Shown in pieces: positions 18,661-30,350 of a DNA stretch of 64,000 bases. Within the stretch, counting starts at the first letter, position 1; every line of letters begins with the position of its first letter. A model generated the notes under the pieces. That model was not told where the DNA came from and searched no databases. It saw only the letters and a list, made by a program, of their open reading frames with translations. A program made the position numbers and the translations under genes. Source of the stretch: Calliopsis andreniformis (Eukaryota > Arthropoda > Insecta > Hymenoptera > Andrenidae); the NCBI RefSeq assembly GCF_051401765.1, contig NW_027480566.1:682001-746000 (forward strand). Reading direction: 5' to 3'.

Positions 18661-21243
18661 TTGAGGCACTCTAAAACTATTAGGCTGTTTTGCTCTCTGA
18701 TGCCCGTGGACCGAGAGAACGTAGAATATCGGAGCGATCGTGTCGCTCCGGAGTTCGAGCGAAAAAGTTCTAAGTCCCCGTTCGTGTCGCTCCGGAACCG
18801 AGTGTCGACGGAACGAAGGGACAACGGTAGATCCTTATTCCTGGTGCTCGTGGCTCTCTAAAACCATACACTTGTTGTCCTCTGTCTCTTACCCGTGTCG
18901 AGATAATCGAGAATCATGTAGCGTTCGTGTCGCTCCGGAACCGAAAGTCGTCGGTTCGAAACGAGAACGTTAGATCCTTATTCCTGATCGTTGAGGCACT
19001 CTAAAACTATTAGGCTGTTTTGCTCTCTGATGCCCGTGGACCGAGAGAACGTAGAATAACGGAGCGATCGTGTCGCTCCGGAGCCCGAGCGAAAAAATTC
19101 TAAGTCCCCGTTCGTGTCGCTCCGGAACCGAATGTCGACGGAACGAAGGGACAACGGCAGATCCTTATTCCTGGTGCTCGTGGCTCTCTAAAACCATACA
19201 CTTGTTGTCCTCGGTCTCTTAGCTGTGTCGAGATAATCGAGAATCATTGAGCGTTCGTGTCGCTCCGGAACCGAAAGTCGTCGGTTCGAAACGAGAACGT
19301 TAGATCCTTATTCCTGATCGTTGAGGCACTCTAAAACTATTAGGCTGTTTTGCTCTCTGATGCCGTGGACCGAGAGAACGTAGAATATCGGAGCGATCGT
19401 GTCGCTCCGGAGTTCGAGCGAAAAAATTCTAAGTCCCCGTTCGTGTCGCTCCGGAGCCCGAGCGAAAAAATTCTAAGTCCCCGTTCGTGTCGCTCCGGAA
19501 CCGAATGTCGACGGAACGAAGGGACAACGGTAGATCCTTATTCCTGGTGCTCGTGGCTCTCTAAAACCATACACTTGTTGTCCTCTGTCTCTTACCTGTG
19601 TCGAGATAATCGAGAATCATGGAGCGTTCGTGTCGCTCCGGAAACGAAAGTCGTCGGTTCGAAACGAGGACGTTAGATCCTTATTCCTGATCGTTGAGGC
19701 ACTCTAAAACTATTAGGCTGTTTTGCTCTCTGATGCCCGTGGACCGAGAGAACGTAGAATAACGGAGCGATCGTGTCGCTCCGGAGCCCGAGCGAAAAAA
19801 TTCTAAGTCCCCGTTCGTGTCGCTCCGGAACCGAATGTCGACGGAACGAAGGGACAACGGCAGATCCTTATTCCTGGTGCTCGTGGCTGTCTAAATCCAT
19901 ACACTTGTTGTCCTCTGTCTCTTACCTGTGTCGAGATAATCGAGAATCATGGAGCGTTCGTGTCGCTCCGGAACCGAATGTCGACGGAACGAAGGGACAA
20001 CGGTAGATCCTTATTCCTGGTGCTCGTGGCTCTCTAAAACCATACACTTGTTGTCCTCTGTCTCTTACCTGTGTCGAGATAATCGAGAATTATTGAGCGT
20101 TCGTGTCGCTCCGGAACCGAAAGTCGTCGGTTCGAAACGAGAACGTTAGATCCTTATTCCTGATCGTTGTGGCACTCTAAAACTATTAGGCTGTTTTGCT
20201 CTCTGATGCCCGTGGACCGAGAGAACGTAGAATAACGGAGCGATCGTGTCGCTCCGGAGTTCGAGCAAAAAATTCTAAGTCCCCGTTCGTGTCGCTCCGG
20301 AGCCCGAGCGAAAAAATTCTAAGTCCCCGTTCGTGTCGCTCCGGAACCGAATGTCGACGGAACGAAGGGACAACGGTAGATCCTTATTCCTGGTGCTCGT
20401 GGCTCTCTAAAACCATACACTTGATGTCCTCTGTCTCTTACCTGTGTCGAGATAATCGATAATCATGGAGCGTTCGTGTCGCTCCGGAACCGAAAGTCGT
20501 CGGTTCGAAACGAGAACGTTAGATCCTTATTCCTGATCGTTGAGGCACTCTAAAACTATTAGGCTGTTTTGCTCTCTGATGCCCGTGGACCGAGAGAACG
20601 TAGAATGTCGGAGCCATCGTGTCGCTCCGGAGTTCGAGCGAGAAAATTCTAAGTCCCCGGTCGTGTCGCTACGGAGCCCGAGCGAAAAAATTCTAAGTCC
20701 CCGTTCGTGTCGCTCCGGAACCGAATGTCGACGGAACGAAGGGACAACGGTAGATCCTTATTCCTGGTGCTCGTGGCTCTCTAAAACCATACACTTGGTG
20801 TCCTCTGTCTCTTACCTGTGTCGAGATAATCGATAATCATGGAGCGTTCGTGTCGCTCCGGAACCGAAAGTCGTCGGTTCGAAACGAGAACGTTAGATCC
20901 TTATTCCTGATCGTTGAGGCACTCTAAAACTATTAGGCTGTTTTGCTCTCTGATGCCCGTGGACCGAGAGAACGTAGAATATCGGAGCGATCGTGTCGCT
21001 CCGGAGTTCGAGCGAAAAAATTCCAAGTCCCCGTTCGTGTCGCTCCGGAACCGAATGTCGACGGAACGAAGGGACAACGGTAGATCCTTATTCCTGGTGC
21101 TCGTGGCTCTCTAAAACCATACACTTGTTGTCCTCTGTCTCTTAGCTGTGTCGAGATAATCGAGAATCATTGAGCGTTCGTGTCGCTCCGGAACCGAAAG
21201 TCGTCGGTTCGAAACGAGAACGTTAGATCCTTATTCCTGATCG
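18661..21243. repeat. 2,583-bp block with A-A junction, second occurrence
   Basis: Monomers start at 18661, 18991, 19321, 19694, 20167, 20540 and 20914, repeating 10995-13578 at an offset of 7,666 bp (7,665 after a one-base deletion in the u unit at about 20267). The A-A pair is at 19829-20114. A private change is acttggtgtcc at about 20795, shared with the third occurrence at about 44034 but not the first, so occurrences two and three are more closely related. Confidence 0.9.
19829..20114. repeat. Tandem A-A module pair, second occurrence
   Basis: A modules at 19829-19971 and 19972-20114 are adjacent with no B or u between them. The first carries caacggcagatcc and ggctgtctaaatcc, the second gaattattgagc, as in the other two occurrences. 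The shared internal variants show a single founding event copied by larger duplications. Confidence 0.92.
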
Positions 21244-23245
21244 TTGAGGCACTCTAAAACTATTAGGCTGTATTGCTGTCTGATGCCCGTGGACCGAGAG
21301 AACGTAGAATATCGGAGCGATCGAGTCGCTCCGGAGTTCGAGCGAAAAAATTCTAAGTCTCCGTTCGTGTCGCTCCGGAGCCCGAGGGAAAAAATTCTAA
21401 GTCCCCGTTCGTGTCGCTCCGGAGCCCGAGCGAAAAAATTCTAAGTCCCCGTTCGTGTCGCTCCGGAACCGAATGTCGATGGAACGAAGGGACAACGGTA
21501 GATCCTTATTCCTGGTGCTCGTCGCTCTCTAAAACCATACACTTGATGTCCTCTGTCTCTTACCTGTGTCGAGATAATCGAGAATCATGGAGCGTTCGTG
21601 TCGCTCCGGAACCGAAAGTCGTCGGTTCCAAGCGAGAACGTTAGATCCTTATTCCTGATCGTTGAGGCACTCTAAAACTATTAGGCTGTTTTGCTCTCTG
21701 ATGCCCGTGGACCGAGAGAACGTAGAATGTCGGAGCGATCGTGTCGCTCCGGAGTTCGAGCGAGAAAATTCTAAGTCCCCGGTCGTGTCGCTACGGAGCC
21801 CGAGCGAAAAAATTCTAAGTCCCCGTTCGTGTCGCTCCGGAGCCCGAGCGAAAAAATTCTAAGTCCCCGTTCGTGTCGCTCCGGAACCGAATGTCGATGG
21901 AACGAAGGGACAACGGTAGATCCTTATTCCTGGTGCTCGTGGCTCTCTAAAACCATACACTTGATGTCCTCTGTCTCTTACCTGTGTCGAGATAATCGAG
22001 AATCATGGAGCGTTCGTGTCGCTCCGGAACCGAAAGTCGTCGGTTCCAAGCGAGAACGTTAGATCCTTATTCCTGATCGTTGAGGCACTCTAAAACTATT
22101 AGGCTGTTTTGCTCTCTGATGCCCGTGGACCGAGAGAACGTAGAATGTCGGAGCGATCGTGTCGCTCCGGAGTTCGAGCGAGAAAATTCTAAGTCCCCGG
22201 TCGTGTCGCTACGGAGCCCGAGCGAAAAAATTCTAAGTCCCCGTTCGTGTCGCTCCGGAGCCCGAGCGAAAAAATTCTAAGTCCCCGTTCGTGTCGCTCC
22301 GGAACCGAATGTCGACGGAACGAAGGGACAACGGTAGATCCTTATTCCTGGTGCTCGTGGCTCTCTAAAACCATACACTTGATGTCCTCTGTCTCTTACC
22401 TGTGTCGAGATAATCGAGAATCATAGAGCGTTCGTGTCGCTCCGGAACCGAAAGTCGTCGGTTCGAAACGAGTACGTCAGATCCTTATTCCTGATCGCTG
22501 AGGCACTCTAAAACTATTAGGCTGTTTTGCTCTCTGAAGCCCGTGGACCGAGAGAACGTAGAATATCGGAGCGATCGTGTCGCTCCGGAGTTCGAGCGAA
22601 AAAATTCCAAGTCCCCGTTCGTGTCGCTCCGGAACCGAATGTCGACGGAACGAAGGGACAACGGTAGATCCTTATTCCTGGTGCTCGTGGCTCTCTAAAA
22701 CCATACACTTGTTGTCCTCTGTCTCTTAGCTGTGTCGTGATAATCGAGAATCATTGAGCGTTCGTGTCGCTCCGGAACCGAAAGTCGTCGGTTCGAAACG
22801 AGAACGTTAGATCCTTATTCCTGATCGTTGAGGCACTCTAAAACTATTAGGCTGTATTGCTGTCTGATGCCCGTGGACCGAGAGAACGTAGAATATCGGA
22901 GCGATCGAGTCGCTCCGGAGTTCGAGCGAAAAAATTCTAAGTCTCCGTTCGTGTCGCTCCGGAGCCCGAGGGAAAAAATTCTAAGTCCCCGTTCGTGTCG
23001 CTCCGGAGCCCGAGCGAAAAAATTCTAAGTCCCCGTTCGTGTCGCTCCGGAACCGAATGTCGACGGAACGAAGGGACAACGGTAGATCCTTATTCCTGGT
23101 GCTCGTGGCTCTCTAAAACCATACACTTGATGTCCTCTGTCTCTTACCTGTGTCGAGATAATCGAGAATCATAGAGCGTTCGTGTCGCTCCGGAACCGAA
23201 AGTCGTCGGTTCGAAACGAGAACGTTAGATCCTTATTCCTGATCG
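21244..23245. repeat. n=3-rich block (3,3,3,1,3)
   Basis: Monomers start at 21244, 21662, 22080, 22498 and 22828, four of five with three u units. The 21244 and 21662 monomers both end in A/B sequence with gtcgatgg and ggttccaagcg. The two consecutive gaatgtcgg monomers (21662, 22080) are near-duplicates at 418-bp spacing. This is a variant of the 13579-16702 region with a different local expansion. Confidence 0.83.
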
Positions 23246-25533
23246 TTGTGGCACTCTAAAACTATTAGGCTGTTTTGCTCTCTGATGCCCGTGGACCGAG
23301 AGAACGTAGAATGTCGGAGCGATCGTGTCGCTCCGGAGTTCGAGCGAGAAAATTCTAAGTCCCCGGTCGTGTCGCTACGGAGCCCGAGCGAAAAAATTCT
23401 AAGTCCCCGTTCGTGTCGCTCCGGAGCCCGAGCGAAAAAATTCTAAGTCCCCGTTCGTGTCGCTCCGGAACCGAATGTCGACGGAACGAAGGGACAACGG
23501 TAGATCCTTATTCCTGGTGCTCGTGGCTCTCTAAAACCATACACTTGATGTCCTCTGTCTCTTACCTGTGTCGAGATAATCGAGAATCATAGAGCGTTCG
23601 TGTCGCTCCGGAACCGAAAGTCGTCGGTTCGAAACGAGTACGTCAGATCCTTATTCCTGATCGCTGAGGCACTCTAAAACTATTAGGCTGTTTTGCTCTC
23701 TGAAGCCCGTGGACCGAGAGAACGTAGAATATCTGAGCGATCGTGTCGCTCCGGAGTTCGAGCGAAAAAATTCTAAGTCCCCGTTCGTGTCGCTCCGGAG
23801 CCCGAGCGAAAAAATTCTAAGTCCCCGTTCGTGTCGCTCCGGAACCGAATGTCGACGGAACGAAGGGACAACGGTAGATCCTTATTCCTGGTGCTCGTGG
23901 CTCTCTAAAACCATACACTTGATGTCCTCTGTCTCTTACCTGTGTCGAGATAATCGAGAATCATAGAGCGTTCGTGTCGCTCCGGAACCGAAAGTCGTCG
24001 GTTCGAAACGAGAACGTCAGATCCTTATTCCTGATCGCTGAGGCACTCTAAAACTATTAGGCTGTTTTGCTCTCTGAAGCCCGTGGACCGAGAGAACGTA
24101 GAATATCGGAGCGATCGTGTCGCTCCGGAGTACGAGCGAAAAAATTCTAAGTCCCCGTTCGTGTCGCTACGGAGCCCGAGCGAAAAAATTCTAAGTCCCC
24201 GTTCGTGTCGCTCCGGAACCGAATGTCGACGGAACGAAGGGACAACGGTAGATCCTTATTCCTGGTGCTCGTGGCTCTCTAAAACCATACACTTGTTGTC
24301 CTCTGTCTCTTACCTGTGTCGAGATATTCGAGAATCATGGAGCGTTCGTGTCGCTCCGGAACCGAAAGTCGTCGTTTCGAAACGAGAACGTTAGATACTT
24401 ATTCCTGATCGTTGAGGCACTCTAAAACTATTAGGCTGTTTTGCTCTCTGATGCCCGTGGACCGAGAGAACGTAGAATATCGGAGCGATCGTGTCGCTCC
24501 GGAGTACGAGCGAAAAAATTCTAAGTCCCCGTTCGTGTCGCTACGGAGCCCGAGCGAAAAAATTCTAAGTCCCCGTTCGTGTCGCTCCGGAGCCCGAGCG
24601 AAAAAATTCTAAGTCCCCGTTCGTGTCGCTCCGGAACCTAATGTCGACGGAACGAAGGGACAACGGTAGATCCTTATTCCTGGTGCTCGTGGCTCTCTAA
24701 AACCATACACTTGATGTCCTCTGTCTCTTACCTGTGTCGAGATAATCGAGAATCATAGAGCGTTCGTGTCGCTCCGGAACCGAAAGTCGTCGGTTCGAAA
24801 CGAGAACGTTAGATCCTTATTCCTGATCGTTGAGGCACTCTAAAACTTTTAGGCTGTTTTGCTCTCTGATGCCCGTGGACCGAGAGAACGTAGAATATCG
24901 GAGCGATCGTGTCGCTCCGGAGTTCGAGCGAAAAAATTCCAAGTCCCCGTTCGTGTCGCTCCGGAACCGAATGTCGACGGAACGAAGGGACAACGGTAGA
25001 TCCTTATTCCTGGTGCTCGTGGCTCTCTAAAACCATACACTTGTTGTCCTCTGTCTCTTAACTGTGTCGAGATAATCGAGAATCATTGAGCGTTCGTGTC
25101 GCTCCGGAACCGAAAGTCGTCGGTGCGAAACGAGAACGTTAGATCCTTATTCCTGATCGTTGAGGCACTCTAAAACTATTAGGGCTGTTTTGCTCTCTGA
25201 TGCCGTGGACCGAGAGAACGTAGAATAACGGAGCGATCGTGTCGCTCCGGAGTTCGAGCGAAAAAATTCTAAGTCTCCGTTCGTGTCGCTCCGGAGCCCG
25301 AGCGAAAAAATTCTAAGTCCCCGTTCGTGTCGCTCCGGAACCGAATGTCGACGGAACGAAGGGACAACGGTAGATCCTTATTCCTGGTGCTCGTGGCTCT
25401 CTAAAACCATACACTTGATGTCCTCTGTCTCTTACCTGTGTCGAGATAATCGAGAATCATAGAGCGTTCGTGTCGCTCCGGAACCGAAAGTCGTCGGTTC
25501 GAAACGAGAACGTTAGATCCTTATTCCTGATCG
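23246..25533. repeat. Superperiod copy 2, opening block (3,2,2,3,1,2)
   Basis: Monomers start at 23246, 23664, 24038, 24412, 24830 and 25160. From 24038 the block matches 707 onwards at a constant offset of 23,331 bp. The 25160 monomer keeps the attagggctg insertion and gatgccg deletion of its counterpart at 1829 but has gaataacgg instead of gaatatcgg. Confidence 0.87.
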
Positions 25534-27358
25534 TTGAGGCACTCTAAAACTTTTAGGCTGTTTTGCTCTCTGATGCCCGTGGACCGAGAGAACGTAGAAT
25601 ATCGGAGCGATCGTGTCGCTCCGGAGTTCGAGCGAAAAAGTTCTAAGTCCCCGTTCGTGTCGCTCCGGAACCGAGTGTCGACGGAACGAACGGACAACGG
25701 TAGATCCTTATTCCTGGTGCTCGTGGCTCTCTAAAACCATACACTTGTTGTCCTCTGTCTCTTACCTGTGTCGAGATAATCGAGAATCATGGAGCGTTCG
25801 TGTCGCTCCGGAAACGAAAGACGTCGGTTCGAAACGAGGACGTTAGATCCTTATTCCTGATCGTTGAGGCACTCTAAAACTATTAGGCTGTTTTGCTCTC
25901 TGATGCCCGTGGACCGAGAGAACGTAGAATATCGGAGCGATCGTGTCGCTCCGGAGTTCGAGCGAAAAGATTCCAAGTCCCCGTTCGTGTCGCTCCGGAA
26001 CCGAATGTCGACGGAACGAAGGGACAACGGTAGATCCTTATTCCTGGTGCTCGTGGCTCTCTAAAACCATACACTTGTTGTCCTCTGTCTCTTAGCTGTG
26101 TCGAGATAATCGAGAATCATTGAGCGTTCGTGTCGCTCCGGAACCGAAAGTCGTCGGTTCGAAACGAGAACGTTAGATCCTTATTCCTGATCGTTGAGGC
26201 ACTCTAAAACTATTAGGCTGTATTGCTGTCTGATGCCCGTGGACCGAGAGAACGTAGAATATCGGAGCGATCGTGTCGCTCCGGAGTTCGGGCGGAAAAA
26301 TTCTAAGTCCCCGTTCGTGTCGCTCCGGAGCCCGAGCGAAAAAATTCTAAGTACCCGTTCGTGTCGCTCCGGAGCCTGAGCGAAAAAATTCTAAGTCCCC
26401 GTTCGTGTCGCTCCGGAACCGAATGTCGACGGAACGAAGGGACAACGGTAGATCCTTATTCCTGGTGCTCGCGGCTCTCTAAAACCATACACTTGTTGTC
26501 CTCTGTCTCTTACCTGTGTCGAGATAATCGAGAATCATGGAGCGTTCGTGTCGCTCCGGAAACGAAAGTCGTCGGTTCGAAACGAGGACGTTAGATCCTT
26601 ATTCCTGATCGTTGAGGCACTCTAAAACTATTAGGCTGTTTTGCTCTCTGATGCCGTGGACAGAGAGAACGTAGAATATCGGAGCGATCGTGTCGCTCCG
26701 GAGTTCGAGCGAAAAAATTCTAAGTCTCCGTTCGTGTCGCTCCGGAGCCCGAGCGAAAAAATTCTAAGTCCCCGTTCGTGTCGCTCCGGAACCGAATGTC
26801 GACGGAACGAAGGGACAACGGTAGATCCTTATTCCTGGTTCTCGTGGCTCTGTAAAACCATACACTTGTTGTCCTCTGTCTCTTACCTGTGTCGAGATGA
26901 TCGAGAATCATGGAGCGTTCGTGTCGCTCCGGAACCGAAAGTCGTCGGTTCGAAACGAGAACGTTAGATCCTTATTCCTGATCGTTGAGGCACTCTAAAA
27001 CTTTTAGGCTGTTTTGCTCTCTGATGCCCGTGGACCGAGAGAACGTAGAATATCGGAGCGATCGTGTCGCTCCGGAGTTCGAGCGAAAAAATTCTAAGTC
27101 TCCGTTCGTGTCGCTCCGGAGCCCGAGCGAAAAAATTCTAAGTCCCCGTTCGTGTCGCTCCGGAACCGAGTGTCGACGGAACGAAGGGACAACGGTAGAT
27201 CCTTATTCCTGGTGCTCGTGGCTCTCTAAAACCATACACTTGTTGTCCTCTGTCTCTTACCTGTGTCGAGATAATCGAGAATCATGGAGCGTTCGTGTCG
27301 CTCCGGAAACGAAAGTCGTCGGTTCGAAACGAGGACGTTAGATCCTTATTCCTGATCG
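25534..27358. repeat. 1,825-bp higher-order unit, copy 2 (single)
   Basis: Monomers start at 25534, 25864, 26194, 26612 and 26985 (1,1,3,2,2). The first is a hybrid: it begins actttagg like 2203 but has aaaaagttc and gaacggac like 2906. Relative to copy 1 this removes 703 bp (one n=1 and one n=2 monomer). Unlike copy 1, the unit is not duplicated. Confidence 0.88.
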
Positions 27359-28854
27359 TTGAGGCACTCTAAAACTATTAGGCTGTTTTGCTCTCTGATG
27401 CCCGTGGACCGAGAGAACGTAGAATATCGGAGCGATCGTGTCGCTCCGGAGTTCGAGCGAAAACATTCTAAGTCCCCGTTTGTGTCGCTCCGGAACCGAA
27501 TGTCGACGGAACGAAGGGACAACGGTAGATCCTTATTCCTGGTGCTCGTGGCTCTCTAAAAAAAATACACTTGTTGTCCTCTGTCTCTTACCTGTGTCGA
27601 GATATTCGAGAATCAAGGAGCGTTCGTGTCGCTCCGGAACCGAAAGTCGTCGGTTCGAAACGAGAACGTTAGATCCTTATTCCTGATCGTTGAGGCACTC
27701 TAAAACTATTAGGCTGTTTTGCTCTCTGATGCCCGTGGACCGAGAGAACGTAGAATATCGGAGCGATCGTGTCGCTCCGGAGTTCGAGCGAGAAAATTCC
27801 AAGTCCCCGTTCGTGTCGCTCCGGAGCCCGAGCGAAAAAATTCTAAGTACCCGTTCGTGTCGCTCCGGAGCCTGAGCGAAAAAATTCTAAGTCCCCGTTC
27901 GTGTCGCTCCGGAACCGAATGTCGACGGAACGAAGGGACAACGGTAGATCCTTATTCCTGGTGCTCGCGGCTCTCTAAAACCATACACTTGTTGTCCTCT
28001 GTCTCTTACCTGTGTCGAGATAATCGAGAATCATGGAGCGTTCGTGTCGCTCCGGAAACGAAAGTCGTCGGTTCGAAACGAGGACGTTAGATCCTTATTC
28101 CTGATCGTTGAGGCACTCTAAAACTATTAGGCTGTTTTGCTCTCTGATGCCGTGGACAGAGAGAACGTAGAATATCGGAGCGATCGTGTCGCTCCGGAGT
28201 TCGAGCGAAAAAATTCTAAGTCTCCGTTCGTGTCGCTCCGGAGCCCGAGCGAAAAAATTCTAAGTCCCCGTTCGTGTCGCTCCGGAACCGAATGTCGACG
28301 GAACGAAGGGACAACGGTAGATCCTTATTCCTGGTTCTCGTGGCTCTGTAAAACCATACACTTGTTGTCCTCTGTCTCTTACCTGTGTCGAGATGATCGA
28401 GAATCATGGAGCGTTCGTGTCGCTCCGGAACCGAAAGTCGTCGGTTCGAAACGAGAACGTTAGATCCTTATTCCTGATCGTTGAGGCACTCTAAAACTTT
28501 TAGGCTGTTTTGCTCTCTGATGCCCGTGGACCGAGAGAACGTAGAATATCGGAGCGATCGTGTCGCTCCGGAGTTCGAGCGAAAAAATTCTAAGTCTCCG
28601 TTCGTGTCGCTCCGGAGCCCGAGCGAAAAAATTCTAAGTCCCCGTTCGTGTCGCTCCGGAACCGAGTGTCGACGGAACGAAGGGACAACGGTAGATCCTT
28701 ATTCCTGGTGCTCGTGGCTCTCTAAAACCATACACTAGTTGTCCTCTGTCTCTTACCTGTGTCGAGATAATCGAGAATCATGGAGCGTTCGTGTCGCTCC
28801 GGAAACGAAAGTCGTCGGTTCGAAACGAGGACGTTAGATCCTTATTCCTGATCG
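27359..28854. repeat. 1,496-bp block, copy 2, first unit (1,3,2,2)
   Basis: Monomers start at 27359, 27690, 28108 and 28481, matching 6556-8051 at an offset of 20,803 bp. The first has the A-run variant. The 28481 monomer has acactagttg in place of acacttgttg, shared with copy 3 at about 51465 but not copy 1. Confidence 0.88.
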
Positions 28855-30350
28855 TTGAGGCACTCTAAAACTATTAGGCTGTTTTGCTCTCTGATGCCCG
28901 TGGACCGAGAGAACGTAGAATATCGGAGCGATCGTGTCGCTCCGGAGTTCGAGCGAAAACATTCTAAGTCCCCGTTTGTGTCGCTCCGGAACCGAATGTC
29001 GACGGAACGAAGGGACAACGGTAGATCCTTATTCCTGGTGCTCGTGGCTCTCTAAAAAAAATACACTTGTTGTCCTCTGTCTCTTACCTGTGTCGAGATA
29101 TTCGAGAATCAAGGAGCGTTCGTGTCGCTCCGGAACCGAAAGTCGTCGGTTCGAAACGAGAACGTTAGATCCTTATTCCTGATCGTTGAGGCACTCTAAA
29201 ACTATTAGGCTGTTTTGCTCTCTGATGCCCGTGGACCGAGAGAACGTAGAATATCGGAGCGATCGTGTCGCTCCGGAGTTCGAGCGAGAAAATTCCAAGT
29301 CCCCGGTCGTGTCGCTACGGAGACCGAGCGAAAAAATTCTAAGTCCCCGTTCGTGTCGCTCCGGAACCGAATGTCGACGGAACGAAGGGACAACGGTAGA
29401 TCCTTATTCCTGGTGCTCGTGGCTCTCTAAAACCATACACTTGTTGTCCTCTGTCTCTTACCTGTGTCGAGATATTCGAGAATCATGGAGCGTTCGTGTC
29501 GCTCCGGAACCGAAAGTCATCGTTTCGAAACGAGAACGTTAGATACTTATTCCTGATCGTTGAGGCACTCTCAAACTATTAGGCTGTTTTGCTCTCTGAT
29601 GCCGTGGACAGAGAGAACGTAGAATATCGGAGCGATCGTGTCGCTCCGGAGTTCGAGCGAAAAAATTCTAAGTCTCCGTTCGTGTCGCTCCGGAGCCCGA
29701 GCGAAAAAATTCTAAGTCCCCGTTCGTGTCGCTCCGGAGCCCGAGCGAAAAAATTCTAAGTCCCCGTTCGTGTCGCTCCGGAACCGAATGTCGACGGAAC
29801 GAAGGGACAACAGTAGATCCTTATTCCTGGTGCTCATGGCTCTCTAAAACCATACACTTGATGTCCTCTGTCTCTTACCTGTGTCGAGATAATCGAGAAT
29901 CATAGAGCGTTCGTGTCGCTCCGGAACCGAAAGTTGTCGGTTCGAAACGAGTACGTCAGATCCTTATTCCTGATCGCTGAGGCACTCTAAAACTATTAGG
30001 CTGTTTTGCTCTCTGAAGCCCGTGGACCGAGAGAACGTAGAATATCTGAGCGATCGTGTCGCTCCGGAGTTCGAGCGAAAAAATTCTAAGTCCCCGTTCG
30101 TGTCGCTCCGGAGCCCGAGCGAAAAAATTCTAAGTCCCCGTTCGTGTCGCTCCGGAACCGAATGTCGACGGAACGAAGGGACAACGGTAGATCCTTATTC
30201 CTGGTGCTCGTGGCTCTCTAAAACCATACACTTGATGTCCTCTGTCTCTTACCTGTGTCGAGATAATCGAGAATCATAGAGCGTTCGTGTCGCTCCGGAA
30301 CCGAAAGTCGTCGGTTCGAAACGAGAACGTCAGATCCTTATTCCTGATCG
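28855..30350. repeat. Partial repeat of the 1,496-bp block, then switch (1,2,3,2)
   Basis: Monomers start at 28855, 29186, 29560 and 29977. The first repeats 27359 including the A-run. The 29186 monomer is mosaic: gagcgagaaaattccaag, then ccggtcg and gctacggagaccg, ending with the palindrome haplotype (gatattcg, cgtttcgaaacg, agatac). The 29560 monomer has a unique aaagttgtcgg shared with about 51870 in copy 3. Its total of 1,496 bp is coincidental: the monomer order differs from the preceding block. Confidence 0.8.
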
